From Coleophoma eucalyptorum (taxonomy: Eukaryota > Ascomycota > Leotiomycetes > Helotiales > Dermateaceae), in assembly GCA_026120035.1 (NCBI GenBank), contig JALRME010000005.1, positions 930,001 to 994,000 on the forward strand: a stretch of DNA of 64,000 bases. Reading direction: 5' to 3'. The position numbers were made by a program, and so were the translations under genes. A model generated the notes under the pieces. It searched no databases and was not told the DNA's origin. It saw only the letters and a list, made by a program, of their open reading frames with translations. This document shows positions 36,566-47,000 of the stretch, in pieces; position 1 is the stretch's first letter, and every line of letters starts with the position of its first letter.

Positions 36566-38563
36566 ATGCCAACTATTGCCACACTCAAAATGCCTCTACG
36601 AAGAAGCAAAAGACAGCAGGCTAACCTTACCCTTGATTTTTCGGTCACAAAATCCTGCTCAAGATCCAAGAGAGCTGCAGATGATGAAACCATCTTCAGG
36701 GGCGCCAAGAAGAAATGCTCCAGCCCGGGTATTTGCACACCTATGAGCAAAGTTTTCGTCACTTCACCCTCGACACTGGTGGACGAGATTTTCAGAAGCA
36801 GTATACCTACCGAAGTAAGTTTCGCACTGGCAAAAGTATATGCCTGCAATGTGTTACTAACAATTTACTACAGATTCACCAAAAGATCCTCGAATACCTC
36901 CCCAAAGATATAGACATTGCAAACTACGCTCGGATATGTCGAAAAGCCCACGCTTCGGTCACGCCCAGTGTCTGGCGCAAGAGATTCATTGAAACTTTTG
37001 ATATGGCCGAGACTGTAAATACTCAGGATCTTACGGCTGAGAAGTTGCGCACCAAGTATAAGTTCCGTCGTATGTTTACAAGCAGAGAGGTATTTTTTGA
37101 TACAGTCAGAAACAAGAGATTCATAGCCATGATGGAGATAGATAATGAGACGAATCAAAATTGGTGCTTGAAGATTCTCAGAGAATTGATTATTGGTACG
37201 TTCTCTGCAACCACAAGAAGACACCTGCTAATCTAGCTTGTGCTAATAGAGTCTAATGCACGCATGGGATATGATGCCGAAGGAAAAGAGATTATTATTG
37301 GTCTGAATCAGGAGTATATCCGCAAGTTCGTGTCGTGGGCCTGGCCAACAACTGACCGTAGCGGACATACCGACCTCATGGTATCAATCTTTCACACAGG
37401 AACAGACGAGGAGATGTCGCAAGTTGTCTCTGCAAGCTCTCCAGGAATGTTGTCTTTAGCAATGGTCATTCAGTTATGCCTGTCAAGCTTGACGCTGGAC
37501 CTAACCTTCAACAATGGCCCCGCAGCGCACTTTGATGATACCCAACGATATGTTTACTTGTGTCACAAGAGACATCCCACATTCAAAGGCCCTTACAAGC
37601 AAGATATTGACGTACGCTGGCTTCTAAAAGCTGTGAACTTCTTCAAGTTCCACTTGAAAGCCAGTAATAACGAAGGGCTTTTCCATCATGTATACAGTGC
37701 CTTGGAGCCAAATCAAATACCACGACCATGGGTTGGTACACTTCAAAAAGGAACACAGCAACTGGGAAGGCACTGGAAAGGATCATACAGTGAGTTTCCC
37801 ATGATTAGGGTCTTAGTATCGGCCTATAATGACTGACGTAACTGTACTGTAGCGTTCTTAGGGGCTAGAGATTTCATAAAGATCAGATCTCTTGGTATGA
37901 ACGACAAAGATAGAGAAATATTTACTGATGAGGTTAACGATGGATATGAATTGCTCCAAGTGCGTTTTATTCCTAAACATGGTGTACAAAGTACTGATGA
38001 TGAATGGTCAGGATGTCTCTATCTTCTTCGATGATGAGAAATTCTCTGCAAAATATTGGCCATCCCCATGGGAAAAAATTCTTGAAAGCAACCCTTTCAA
38101 GGACGCGGCTGGATTTCCCACTGGAGAATCTTCCAGAAAAAAACAGCGACGTCGAAGCTCAAGAGGCAAGCCTGAAATACCTGAAATGAAATACTTCTAT
38201 GGATCTGGCCATGACGCGAAAAAGGCTTACTTCTATGGTTGCATCCATGCACTACCACTGCAGCAAGGCATTCCCGGCTTTCAACGCTTAACCATGATGA
38301 AGTTCTTCCCAGATGACAACGGAAATTACGATATGTGTCAGGTTTGGGCATATGAGGGCTGCGTCTTGCCAGGCAATCGTGTCATTATTGGCCGCTGGTG
38401 GGCAGGAAGAGATGATTTAGTTGGCGAGCCGGAAACTTGTGCTGGTCCATTCATCTTCTGGAATGTAGAAGGAAGTGCTACCGATGTACCTTCGTCGGAA
38501 ACCGAAGCTCTGGAATTCCTGGAGTTCATCAATGATCCTATCTTGATGGGCGCTAATCACTAG
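36566..38563 (+). CDS. F-box-like protein with a large uncharacterised C-terminal region
   Basis: Five exons: 36,566-36,814, 36,874-37,195, 37,250-37,789, 37,853-37,959 and 38,012-38,563. All introns are GT-AG; the first has a TTACTAAC branch site. The product is 589 residues. A basic N-terminus (LRRSKRQQ) precedes an F-box-like helix set at about 84-122 (IHQKILEYLPKDIDIANYAR, then ICRKAHASV and WRKRF). The rest, rich in aromatic residues, includes GRWWAGRDDL and CAGPFIFWNVEGS, and I do not recognise it. A basic patch (RKKQRRRSSRGK) lies near 435-447. F-box proteins usually bind Skp1 and present targets to SCF ubiquitin ligases; the target is unknown. Start chosen as the first in-frame ATG, with a second at codon 9. 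Confidence 0.7.
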
Positions 38564-38924
38564 ATGTAGCTGCACCTTGCTTGTTGGCCAGATCCCTAGG
38601 CAATAGTTGCGGGTTTGCTCTATTTCATGCTGATTGGAGCGTAGCAGTGATACCATATTCTCTCTCGATTTATTGATAAGGGTGTCAGTCTGGATTTTAG
38701 TACAATTTCAGTTTTCAGCTCGCGAAGGGAAAGCGTAACATATATGTGAGCTAAGCGTAGCGATGGTTTAGAAAATGAAGACTGAATTTCTTTTGGGTTT
38801 CTTGAAAGAAAATGTGACACTGGATTGCAAAAGGAGCTTACAAGAACAAATAATTCTAGTTCCTGTCATGCTTGCTTCATTGCCGTAACGCCGAATGAGA
38901 ATTTGATATGCACCAGACAGGCCC
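38564..38924. other. Convergent intergenic region, F-box gene to SEC13
   Basis: 361 bp between two stop codons, holding the 3' UTRs; nothing further is seen. Confidence 0.5.
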
Positions 38925-40011
38925 CTACTCCTCAATAGTCTTTACATTCTCCCATTCTCCACGGAGATTCTCCTTCCATAATGAAACCTTGTTATCACCT
39001 CCACTGACAGCCAACACATTTCCGCTCAAGCTCCAGCTGACCCTCCATAGCACAACATCGAAGTTTAAGACTTTGCTCTCCCATTGGCCTGCATGTGCAG
39101 GGTCCGAAGTCCAAATTCGAACGGTCTTGTCTTGCGATGCTGAAGCAATGTATGACTTCTGCAAAACCGTTGGTGACCATGCAACATCTCGTACCCAGTC
39201 GGTGTGTCCTGCAAGTGGTTCCTGCTCTTGCTTGTACGACTGACTGGCTGCATCGAATGACCAGATTTTCAATAAATTGTCACTGCCTCCAGTGACAAAT
39301 TTACGGACTCCGCCAGCACCTGCGCCTGCGCCACTGCTGACCAAGCTTCCTGGTGTCGTTGAAGGCGCCCATGAAACTGAGTTGACTCCAATACCGTGAG
39401 CGTGGAAGATCTTGTGGTCCATGCTGTTGTCCTTAAACTCGAGCACGCTGACATTTCCGTCTGATGAGGCGCAGGCCAAAAGACATCCGGACTCGTGAGG
39501 CGACCAGGAAATGATGTTGACAGATGCTGTGTGCAGGGCGGAATCGAAGACTCGTTGCCATTGGTTTCCCTGTTCCCTCCAAATGAACACCTTGCCATCA
39601 TAGCCTGCAGATGCAAGAATGTTGCCGTATTTTGGGTGAGCCCAGGATACACACCAGACGGCGCCTTCGTGACTGAGTAATACTGTCAGCTGGTCCCTCG
39701 ACAACCAAATCCGTTCTATAAAGCTCACCCCTTCAAGGTCTCAGTGAGACGGTGTGATTCTCCTTCTACCTCGAATATCTTGACCGTTCGATCGGAGGAA
39801 CATGTTGCAAGTCGGCGTCCGTAGTAGTCTAGAACTGCATCGTGCTAGAAACTGAAAGTCAGCTTCCTGTTCCCAAGCTATGTAGTGCAGCAAGCTCAGG
39901 CGCAAACTGACGCTCCTTGCAAGAGCTTGAAGACAGATTGAGGATTTGAAGGGGAATTTGGGGACTTACGATCATATCATCATGACCAGAATTTGAGATT
40001 ACTTGCGCCAT
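38925..40011 (-). CDS. SEC13: COPII coat/nuclear pore/SEACIT WD40 protein Sec13
   Basis: Three exons on the minus strand, 40,011-39,970, 39,844-39,729 and 39,672-38,925, give 301 residues, the usual Sec13 size. The N-terminus [14 protein letters not shown] continues as [22 protein letters not shown]40 repeats follow, with [35 protein letters not shown] and the C-terminal [20 protein letters not shown]. Sec13 pairs with Sec31 in COPII vesicles leaving the ER, with Nup145C-type proteins in the nuclear pore, and with SEA complex subunits at the vacuole. A Gly/Ala-rich insert ([14 protein letters not shown]) sits in a blade loop. It is divergent from PEX20 with 464 bp between start codons. Confidence 0.96.
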
Positions 40012-40475
40012 CTTGACGCTACGTGAGATCGGAAATTGTGAAGTTTCCCAGGATTCTTGCACAATGGGCTCTCAGAGCTGTGTCCTTGTTGTTGGCCAGC
40101 TTTACAGAAGCTTAGCGTTGCGGAGCAGGAACATGAATCTTCCGAGGAGGCTGAGGATCGCCCCTCGGCGGACCGCCCACTTCCAGAACCCCACAGTCTC
40201 TTCTCCGGAGCCTTGCTTGAAGACCTCAAATTCGACTTCAACTCCTTACAGAACGACTTTTTGGAAAGATCTCAAGTATTCAGTTTCTTGCTTATTAAAT
40301 ATCCGAGAACTTTGTCTCTCTTTTTCTTTTGCAGAATAAAGTGTCTCGATTCTTGCAGCGTAGCATCTTCTCTTTTTAACACCTCGGCTTTGAAATCAAC
40401 CACCCACCACCTCAAGAAGCGTCTCCATTCAGTGGCACAACGAGTTTGCTCTGTAGCCCGGAGCGCTTCTGCATC
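40012..40475. other. SEC13-PEX20 divergent promoter region with coding-like stretch
   Basis: This 464-bp region should hold both promoters. It also contains a plus-strand frame, open from 40,042 to 40,269, with a protein-like acidic product (VAEQEHESSEEAEDRPSAD, then LLEDLKFDFNSLQNDFLERS). A GTATTC donor and a strong pyrimidine tract with TTTTGCAG acceptor (40,270-40,334) would join it to a 14-codon exon ending at TAA 40,377-40,379 (NKVSRFLQRSIFSF). No in-frame ATG exists. See the findings. Confidence 0.3.
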
Positions 40476-41539
40476 ATGGCAGACAACTTCTGTGGGCCCT
40501 CAAATGCGCTGCAGAATTTTCAAAAGCATAGTTCTGTAGATCGGACGTTGCAGCAGGATAGATTATCCGCCAGACAATCGCCTTCACAAGTAAGCGCACC
40601 TCGGTTCTAACTACGATCTGTTACTTATACTTCACCCAGGGCTTCAGGTCTTCTCCAGGAACTAATGCTGGCCTCCTTGATCCTGAGTTCGAGGCATTTC
40701 AAGCAGGGCAACTGCCACAGCAACAGTTCGAGCCCCCGGGATTTCAGCAACATGGATTTTCACATGCACCGCCGAACCTGAGTCAAGCGGGACCTTCGAA
40801 CTGGGCAAGTGATTTTCAAAGATTGACCATATCAAACACCCCGCCACCTCAATTTCACCAGCAACCTTTTAGTTCTCAGTCACAGCAGAGGCATGATACA
40901 GGAGGGTGGCATCAGGACTTTGCTCGGCAACAGCAGAACTTACCGGCACAGTCTAGCACAGCGCAACTACAACATAACTTTCAGCCCCACCACCAATATG
41001 GATTCAATCCGATGTCTACTATGTCAATGACACCCCATTTTGCAGGACCCATGCAGAGCAGTCATGCAGAGCAGTCACAGCAAGCCTCTGAGGTTTTCGA
41101 CGAAGAGGCATTTGCCCGGGCGTTTGAAGAAGCATCCAAGGCCGAGATGCATGGTCGTGAAGAAATGAGAGAGGATCTTGCTCAAGACTTAGGACAGCAG
41201 CAGAATGCCAGCTCGGGGCAGGATATTTTAATGGACAGATCTGCTGAGCGTTTGCTAGAAACAGATCCGGTCATAGAACATCGCCTGGGAGCAGATTTGA
41301 TTCATGATCCTCAAAATGGGCAAGAACCACAGAACCAAAATGACCCAGATGCATTAGCAAGGACAGCTGCGCAACTGCTGGACAGTGTTCGTAACAATAC
41401 ATCAGAAAAGTTCCAGAACAGTCAGTTTTTAGAGCTCATGCGACAATTTCGGGACAAGGAGGCAGTGGTTGAAGGGGATAAGATTGTGGGCGCATCGGGA
41501 GACGAAATTAATGAGAGTCTCAAGGTGGCTGAACCATAA
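40476..41539 (+). CDS. PEX20: Peroxin 20, PTS2 import co-receptor
   Basis: Two exons, 40,476-40,589 and 40,640-41,539, give 337 residues. The N-terminus MADNFCGPSNALQNFQKH carries the conserved cysteine C6 used for ubiquitin-dependent recycling of PEX5/PEX20-type receptors. Two WxxxF motifs, W93-F97 (WASDF) and W128-F132 (WHQDF), would bind Pex14/Pex13. The middle is Gln-rich; then comes SEVFDEEAFARAFEEASKAE and a C-terminal QNSQFLELMRQFRDKEAVVEG, which fits the Pex7-binding end of PEX20. There are no TPR repeats, which separates it from PEX5. With Pex7 it delivers PTS2 cargo into peroxisomes. The start is the first ATG of the conserved block. Confidence 0.9.
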
Positions 41540-41586
41540 AAACATGTACTTATCACTGTTTCTGACGGTGCTTGCAGAACGAAATA

Positions 41587-42192
41587 ATGACGCTTTCAAA
41601 CACGCTCAAGAGAATTTCGTTGGACAGAGACAGACCTTTAAAAAGAAGCGATATCAAGCGTCTTCTTGTTGTTAGCGATACCTTTATGAGCTTATGCTCT
41701 TTATACCAGCAGCTAGTACATTCCGAAGATGCCGTTCGTTTTGTTCAACAGAGCAGAATTCAGAGAACGCTTTCGGCCATGGCGGAAGCCCCAGCAATTC
41801 AGGTAATCCCTATGATCCACCAAGAAGTCCTGAACTTTCTTTCAGTATTCAACAAACTCGCCAGTGGCCCACTGTCGACCCAAGAAATAGATACCATCGT
41901 CCAACGAGGGATTGCACAAACCGAGGCATGTAAGAAAAGCCGCCTCCAGCTGCAAGGTGAACTGCACACAGTTAGTGAGCCAGATATACCATTAAGGCAT
42001 GAGATTCTTCAACGATGAGACTGGTCTGCCACTGCAATTGATGGGGTGAGGACATCAGCCACTGGCTACCAACATGACGATTATGAAGACAACATAAACT
42101 TGAATGAGGAGACTCGCTCTCCACCTGGTGAGTTACGAGATATGGCTGAAGAGGCAATTGGCATGAGATCGTCGCGGAGGAGGTTTGGCTAA
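41587..42192 (+). CDS. Small alpha-helical protein of unknown function
   Basis: A helical, coding-like frame follows PEX20 by 47 bp. From the ATG at 41,587 it reads MTLSNTLKRISLDRD and then DIKRLLVVSDTFMSLCSLYQ. It continues with AMAEAPAIQVIPMIHQEVLN. The frame meets TGA at 42,016, but the same frame resumes and runs to TAA at 42,190, through YQHDDYEDNINLNEETRS and ending MRSSRRRFG. An intron 41,975-42,058 with a GTGAGC donor and CATCAG acceptor removes the TGA in phase, giving 173 residues. The start is uncertain: the frame is open back to 41,566 and a TTGCAG acceptor at 41,572-41,577 could join an upstream exon. No family is recognised. It could be a separate gene or an alternative 3' part of the PEX20 transcript. 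Confidence 0.5.
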
Positions 42193-42931
42193 CTTGCTTT
42201 TTGAAATTGCATCGTTCGCGGTTGTACGTTATAGTAGCATATAGAAGATATCCGGGGCTTCTTTCTTCTAGGCATGGGTCTGGCATAGAGGAAATGGCGA
42301 TGTTTTCGGTTCATAGCATCATGGTACCTGCAGTAGGGCGATCGTACATAGGAACCTGCCTGTACCTGCATTTTTAACATCAGTTTAGGAACAATGAAGG
42401 TTTATTTCTGATGATTGCCCACAGAGAAATAATGCTTGTTGCTTCGCAATATTGGGTCTAGGTCTGGCAAATACACCCATTGTGAAGCTCTTATTACTTT
42501 TCTATGCAATAAAAGGATGTAACTAGATACTCATTACTAAAATGTATAACTTATTTATAAACAACATTGGGTACCAAATGTTGCTTTTAGCCAATGACGT
42601 TCCCGGAACACGGCATGTATAATATAATCCCACCTTTGTGTGTAAGGGGAAATCGGCGGCGTCCGTAAATCTGTGTTTCTTATCGAAGAAAATCATCAGC
42701 TTATCTCTCATACGGGATGAACAACTTTCACAAATAAAAGAGCAAGAAGTCACTCAGAGGGGAAAGAGAAATAAAGGCGAAGGCAAGGTAAAGGCAAAGC
42801 AGAGAACACCCCCCGGCAAATCTCACGTCACCTCGCGAAATTTCATCAACGAGCTGAAAAGTAACCCCATAAGGGAAATCAACGAATCACTTACTGCTTT
42901 TCGCTATTGGAAAAAATAGGCCCCAGGCAAG
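42193..42931. other. Intergenic region upstream of the oxygenase gene
   Basis: About 740 bp, A+T-rich, with a TATA-like GTATAATATAATCC near 42,617. The 90-codon frame at 42,638-42,919 is Lys-rich, has no recognised domain and lies just before the oxygenase start, so I treat it as leader. Confidence 0.45.
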
Positions 42932-44093
42932 ATGCCATCAGCAATTAGTTCAACAGGGGACGCATCGTCTCCAAAGGAGTTCCACGTCCCAACCGTCGAT
43001 ATCTCCCCGTATCTCGTCGACCCCTCGTCGGCTGCCTCACAGGCTCTTATTCAGCAAGTCGCAGAGGCGTGTATCACAACGGGTTTCTTTCAGCTGGTCG
43101 GCCACGAGATTCCGCGCAAGCTCCAGCAAGACGTCTTTGCTGGGTCGGCGGCGTTCTTTAACCTGCCGTTTGAGGAGAAGAAGAAGCTGGACAAGAGCCA
43201 ATCTGTGGGAAGTAGTAATCGGGGCTATGAGATCTTGGGTAACCAGGCACTCCAGGAGGGGACCTTGCCAGATTTGAAAGAGGTGTGTATTTAGTTGCCC
43301 TTTGCTGCTTTCTGTCTTGCTTGTAACGGTGCTGGTTCCTCATAAGTCTGGCATCTTGGTGTTTTTCACTTACCTTATTTCCTTTGTCCTTTTCAGACTA
43401 CAAGATACTGATGGCCACAAACAGGGGTTTTACGTTGGGCAGGAGATTCCGCTTGACGATCCTCGTGTTCAAGCACATGCGTTCCTCATGGGACCCAATC
43501 TATGGCCCCCATCCTCGATGGTTCCAGAGCATGTATTCAAGGAGCCCATGCAAGAATACTGGCAATTGATGTTCTCGCTCTCTCTTAAAGTCATGAATAT
43601 CCTCGCGGCCGGTCTGCCATACGGGCCTCACGTGTTCGATGAATTCGTGTCCAACGATGCCGTCGCTTCCATCCGCCTCCTGCATTACCCTCCCCAGAAA
43701 GCCTCGTCTGAACTCCAGCTCGGTGCGGGCGCGCACACGGATTTCGGCGCCATTACTCTCTTACTCCAGGATCATAACCGGGGCCTGCAGGTCTGGAATG
43801 CTGACGGTGAGACGTGGGTCGATATTGAACCCAACCCAGATGCCTATGTCGTTAACATCGGCGACATGCTGAGTCGCTGGACTTCAGGTCGGTATAAAAG
43901 CAATTTACATCGTGTCATCAACCAAAGTACCAAGGATAGGTACAGCGTCCCTTTCTTCTTCGATGGCAATATCGCGTGCGAGCTCTGGCCTCTGGATGGT
44001 TCGGAGGTCGAGGGGCCGGTCTTGACGGTTGAGAGCCATATGAAGGAGAGATTTACCACTACTTATGGTCGTGGGAAGGAGACGATTAAATAG
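42932..44093 (+). CDS. 2-oxoglutarate/Fe(II)-dependent oxygenase (isopenicillin N synthase-like)
   Basis: Two exons, 42,932-43,282 and 43,425-44,093, give 339 residues. The N-terminal DIOX_N part reads FHVPTVDISPYLVD and then CITTGFFQLVGHEIP. The core carries the iron ligands H221-x-D223 and H279, and the 2-oxoglutarate-binding pair R289-x-S291 (RYSVPFFFDGN). The splice joins LPDLKE to GFYVGQEIPLDDPRV, which restores a block well conserved in the family; an earlier acceptor at 43,396 would break the frame. Members hydroxylate, desaturate or cyclise small molecules such as flavonoid, gibberellin or alkaloid compounds; many fungal ones are uncharacterised. No other biosynthetic gene is adjacent, so the substrate cannot be guessed. 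Confidence 0.92.
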
Positions 44094-47000
44094 CTTTGTA
44101 GGCTGAGACAAAAAAAAATAGAGAGAGACATTAAGAGACATGATTTATTCAGAAGGAATCGTGTCTGACTTTGTTGATTCACTTCAGTTCTCGGAGGGTG
44201 TGAGATCTCAACGGTTTTGTTTCCCCAGGTCTTTCCCTAGCTAACGTCTTCGGTTGTGCAGTGGAATTGAAGATGAGCAGACACTGTCTGAGACCCTGCA
44301 TTACCTAACGTAACATCTGGCTCACTGAGCATGCAGCAATAGGCGGCCGTTTGAAAAGTAACCAGACTTAAACCCTCCATGAGCTGGTTAATGACAAGAA
44401 AGCACGAAATAAGCGAGGGGCGAAAGGGGGGGGGGAGTTGTATTTTGCCGGATCATTCAATGATCTTGAACAAAAGGAAGAAGTACCAGCCACTTCTCTT
44501 TGCAGCATGACACCTCGAACAATCGTGAACTCAAAAATTCAAGAAGACATTGCCACCCAGGTGTCCCGTCCCCTTAGCCCATTGTTAATCAGCCATACGG
44601 CACAATAGACAATCCAGACATAGAAGAGAGTTTGAGAGGAATCCCCAAGCCTGAGAATGGAAGCGGAAGAACGTCGGGAACCGAGACGGCAGAGGGAAGC
44701 AAGGAAGGATGTTGTATTCATTCGAAACCTACTTACTTGCGGTACGAAGTGCTCTCGTTATTTATTCGACATTTGCCTCTTGTGCCGTTCTTTCGTGGTA
44801 CAACGGCGCAATTCATATACTTATTTGGGTCCATGTAGGAGAAAGAATCACGTTACTCTATCTGCCATTGCTAACGCAAGGAGGGCTGGGCTTCTTTATA
44901 TCCCGTGCTTGTTGGCGCTTGCAAACCGACTTGTAGTATTTGTTTATATTTATTTTTTAACCCCGTACTTCATGCATGCATGTGTGTCAGGCGAGTGCGA
45001 GGCACGGCTAATTACTCGCCTTTGGAGTGTCGGGACGCGCGAGAGAGATACACATTGAAAGAGTAAGGGACAGGAAAGATAGGAGAAAAAGCATTTGCTG
45101 ACAGATTATTGCGTCAGGATGTAAAGAAAACAGGCAAAAGGGCCATGCAAGCCGTGTGGATTTCAATGTGCATGGCACGGAAAGTATAGGATGGGGATAG
45201 CTGCAGTTCCGGACCATTTACCCTTCCCTTGCGCCGGGGGAACAGCTCAGCTAGGTAAGTCGAACAGCTACTTTCGGCAGGAGACGAGAAGGAGAGAGAC
45301 ATGGGACGTATAAGTTCTCTTTTGCTTCTTTGGTTGCTAGGTGGAAGGTTCCGGGACGGGTTTCTTTCGTTTTTCTTGTTTTGTTTTGTCTTGTCTTTTG
45401 CGTGTCTCCTTACCGCGTGGGCAGGTCTGAGAAGCGTAACGAGGCGAGAAGTTCCTCGGTAATGCAGCGGATCTCATGGGGAGTGGGAAATCTGAAATTA
45501 AGCCATCGATGCGTTGGCAAACACTCGTTGCCCTCTAGCGGGAACGAACGAGCTATGGTCCTTGTGTGGCTTCCACTGTCCCTCGCACTCGCATGGCTCC
45601 TCCTTGCCACGCGCTTCATGGATAAGGATCGAGTGGTGCGGACTTGACTTTCTCGTTAATCTTTCATTTCCTCATTTCTCTTCCTTCGACTGTACGGGAT
45701 AATGTCCCGTCCACGATCTACCGGACTTCGCCAAGCAACCATGGAAATTCGGCAACTTGGATCTGGCTTGTGCCGCCGTGTTCTATTCTTAAATCCCTTC
45801 GTAGCAGCGAGAAGGCCGTCTTCGGTCCGGCGTGGCCTTCGTCGATATCGATCGCAAATCTCATTTGTTCCCTCCTGTTTTTACTCCTTTCCCCTTTTGT
45901 AAGCTAAGACACGACATTGACGCCTTGATCCAGCTGTTGATTCGTCAATGCTCGTCGCGACCCCTCCTTTGACGCGCTTTTGGATCGTGCTGCGGACATC
46001 TCAAGATTTATTCTCCTCGCTTCCGATGATGAGGGGGAGCTAAACATTTAAAGTAAACACCACAACACAACACAACACAACCCGAGCCAGCCCACTTTCC
46101 AACACCTCCTCCATCACATCACCTCATAACACCGGTTGGCTCTGTCTGTGCTTCTAGTCTATAATATTAGTCTGGATTTGATCGATGTGCACCGGTATAC
46201 GCGACTCTATCTTATATGCAAGGTAAATCAGTCGCATCCTTGACCATGTCCGCGATCTTACATGTGATGCATACGAGAGGCAAAAGGCAAAAGCCAATCG
46301 TTATTAACGCCCTCGGACGCAGATTCCATGTCCAGTCAAACTCACAGCTTTGCCTCTACTACAGGATGGGATCATAGAAGCAAGGAAAGAAGCTGGAAAG
46401 CAGGTCGCGGGAACGAACAAATAAACAAGTTCTTGTTGCTGCCCCTCTTCGCTACCTTGACTAGCAAGGAGACCCGGGAACCCGTCGCTTCCGGTGGTTG
46501 AGATCTGAGCAATTGTAGGAATAAGGATGGGTGAGGGCAAGGTGAATAAGGCGAGCTGTCAAGTTTGAGGAGTCTGTCTCATTTTCCCTCATGGACCCGA
46601 CGGCTCGGAACAAGATCAAAGCCCAAAGCCAGAGTGATGGAAGAACGGGTGGGAAGAAGAAGCGCGCAAAACAACGTTTGGTGGAAATCACCAAAACGGT
46701 CGTTCTCACTCTCATCTACCATCCAGAACTTCAACTGGTGCAGGTTTGAGCGTCAATTTTGTTTGTTTGGTTGGCTTGGACGTCAGTTGGACCAGTGATC
46801 GGAGGATTTTCCTGCAATGTTTTGCGTCTTCCATTCTTCTCCTCCTTTCATTTGGTCGATATCTTCGGTAGGGTATCTCTGTCATAGCGTTCCCCGCCTG
46901 GACGCGGTTGACGGAGAGGTCTGAGCGAGCAAAGGGTATCCATCAATCCATCCACCAGCTCTTGCTGATGAGCTCACAATTCTCCGTTCTTGAAGTGGGC

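Noticed and set aside
42016..42018. Programmed stop-codon readthrough (UGA) as explanation for the split frame
   Set aside because: The following codon is GAC and not the CTA context known to favour readthrough; an in-phase intron explains the data more simply.
43397..43424. Earlier acceptor (TTTTCAG at 43,390-43,396) for the oxygenase intron
   Set aside because: It shifts the frame; the acceptor at 43,424 restores the conserved LKEGFYVG block.
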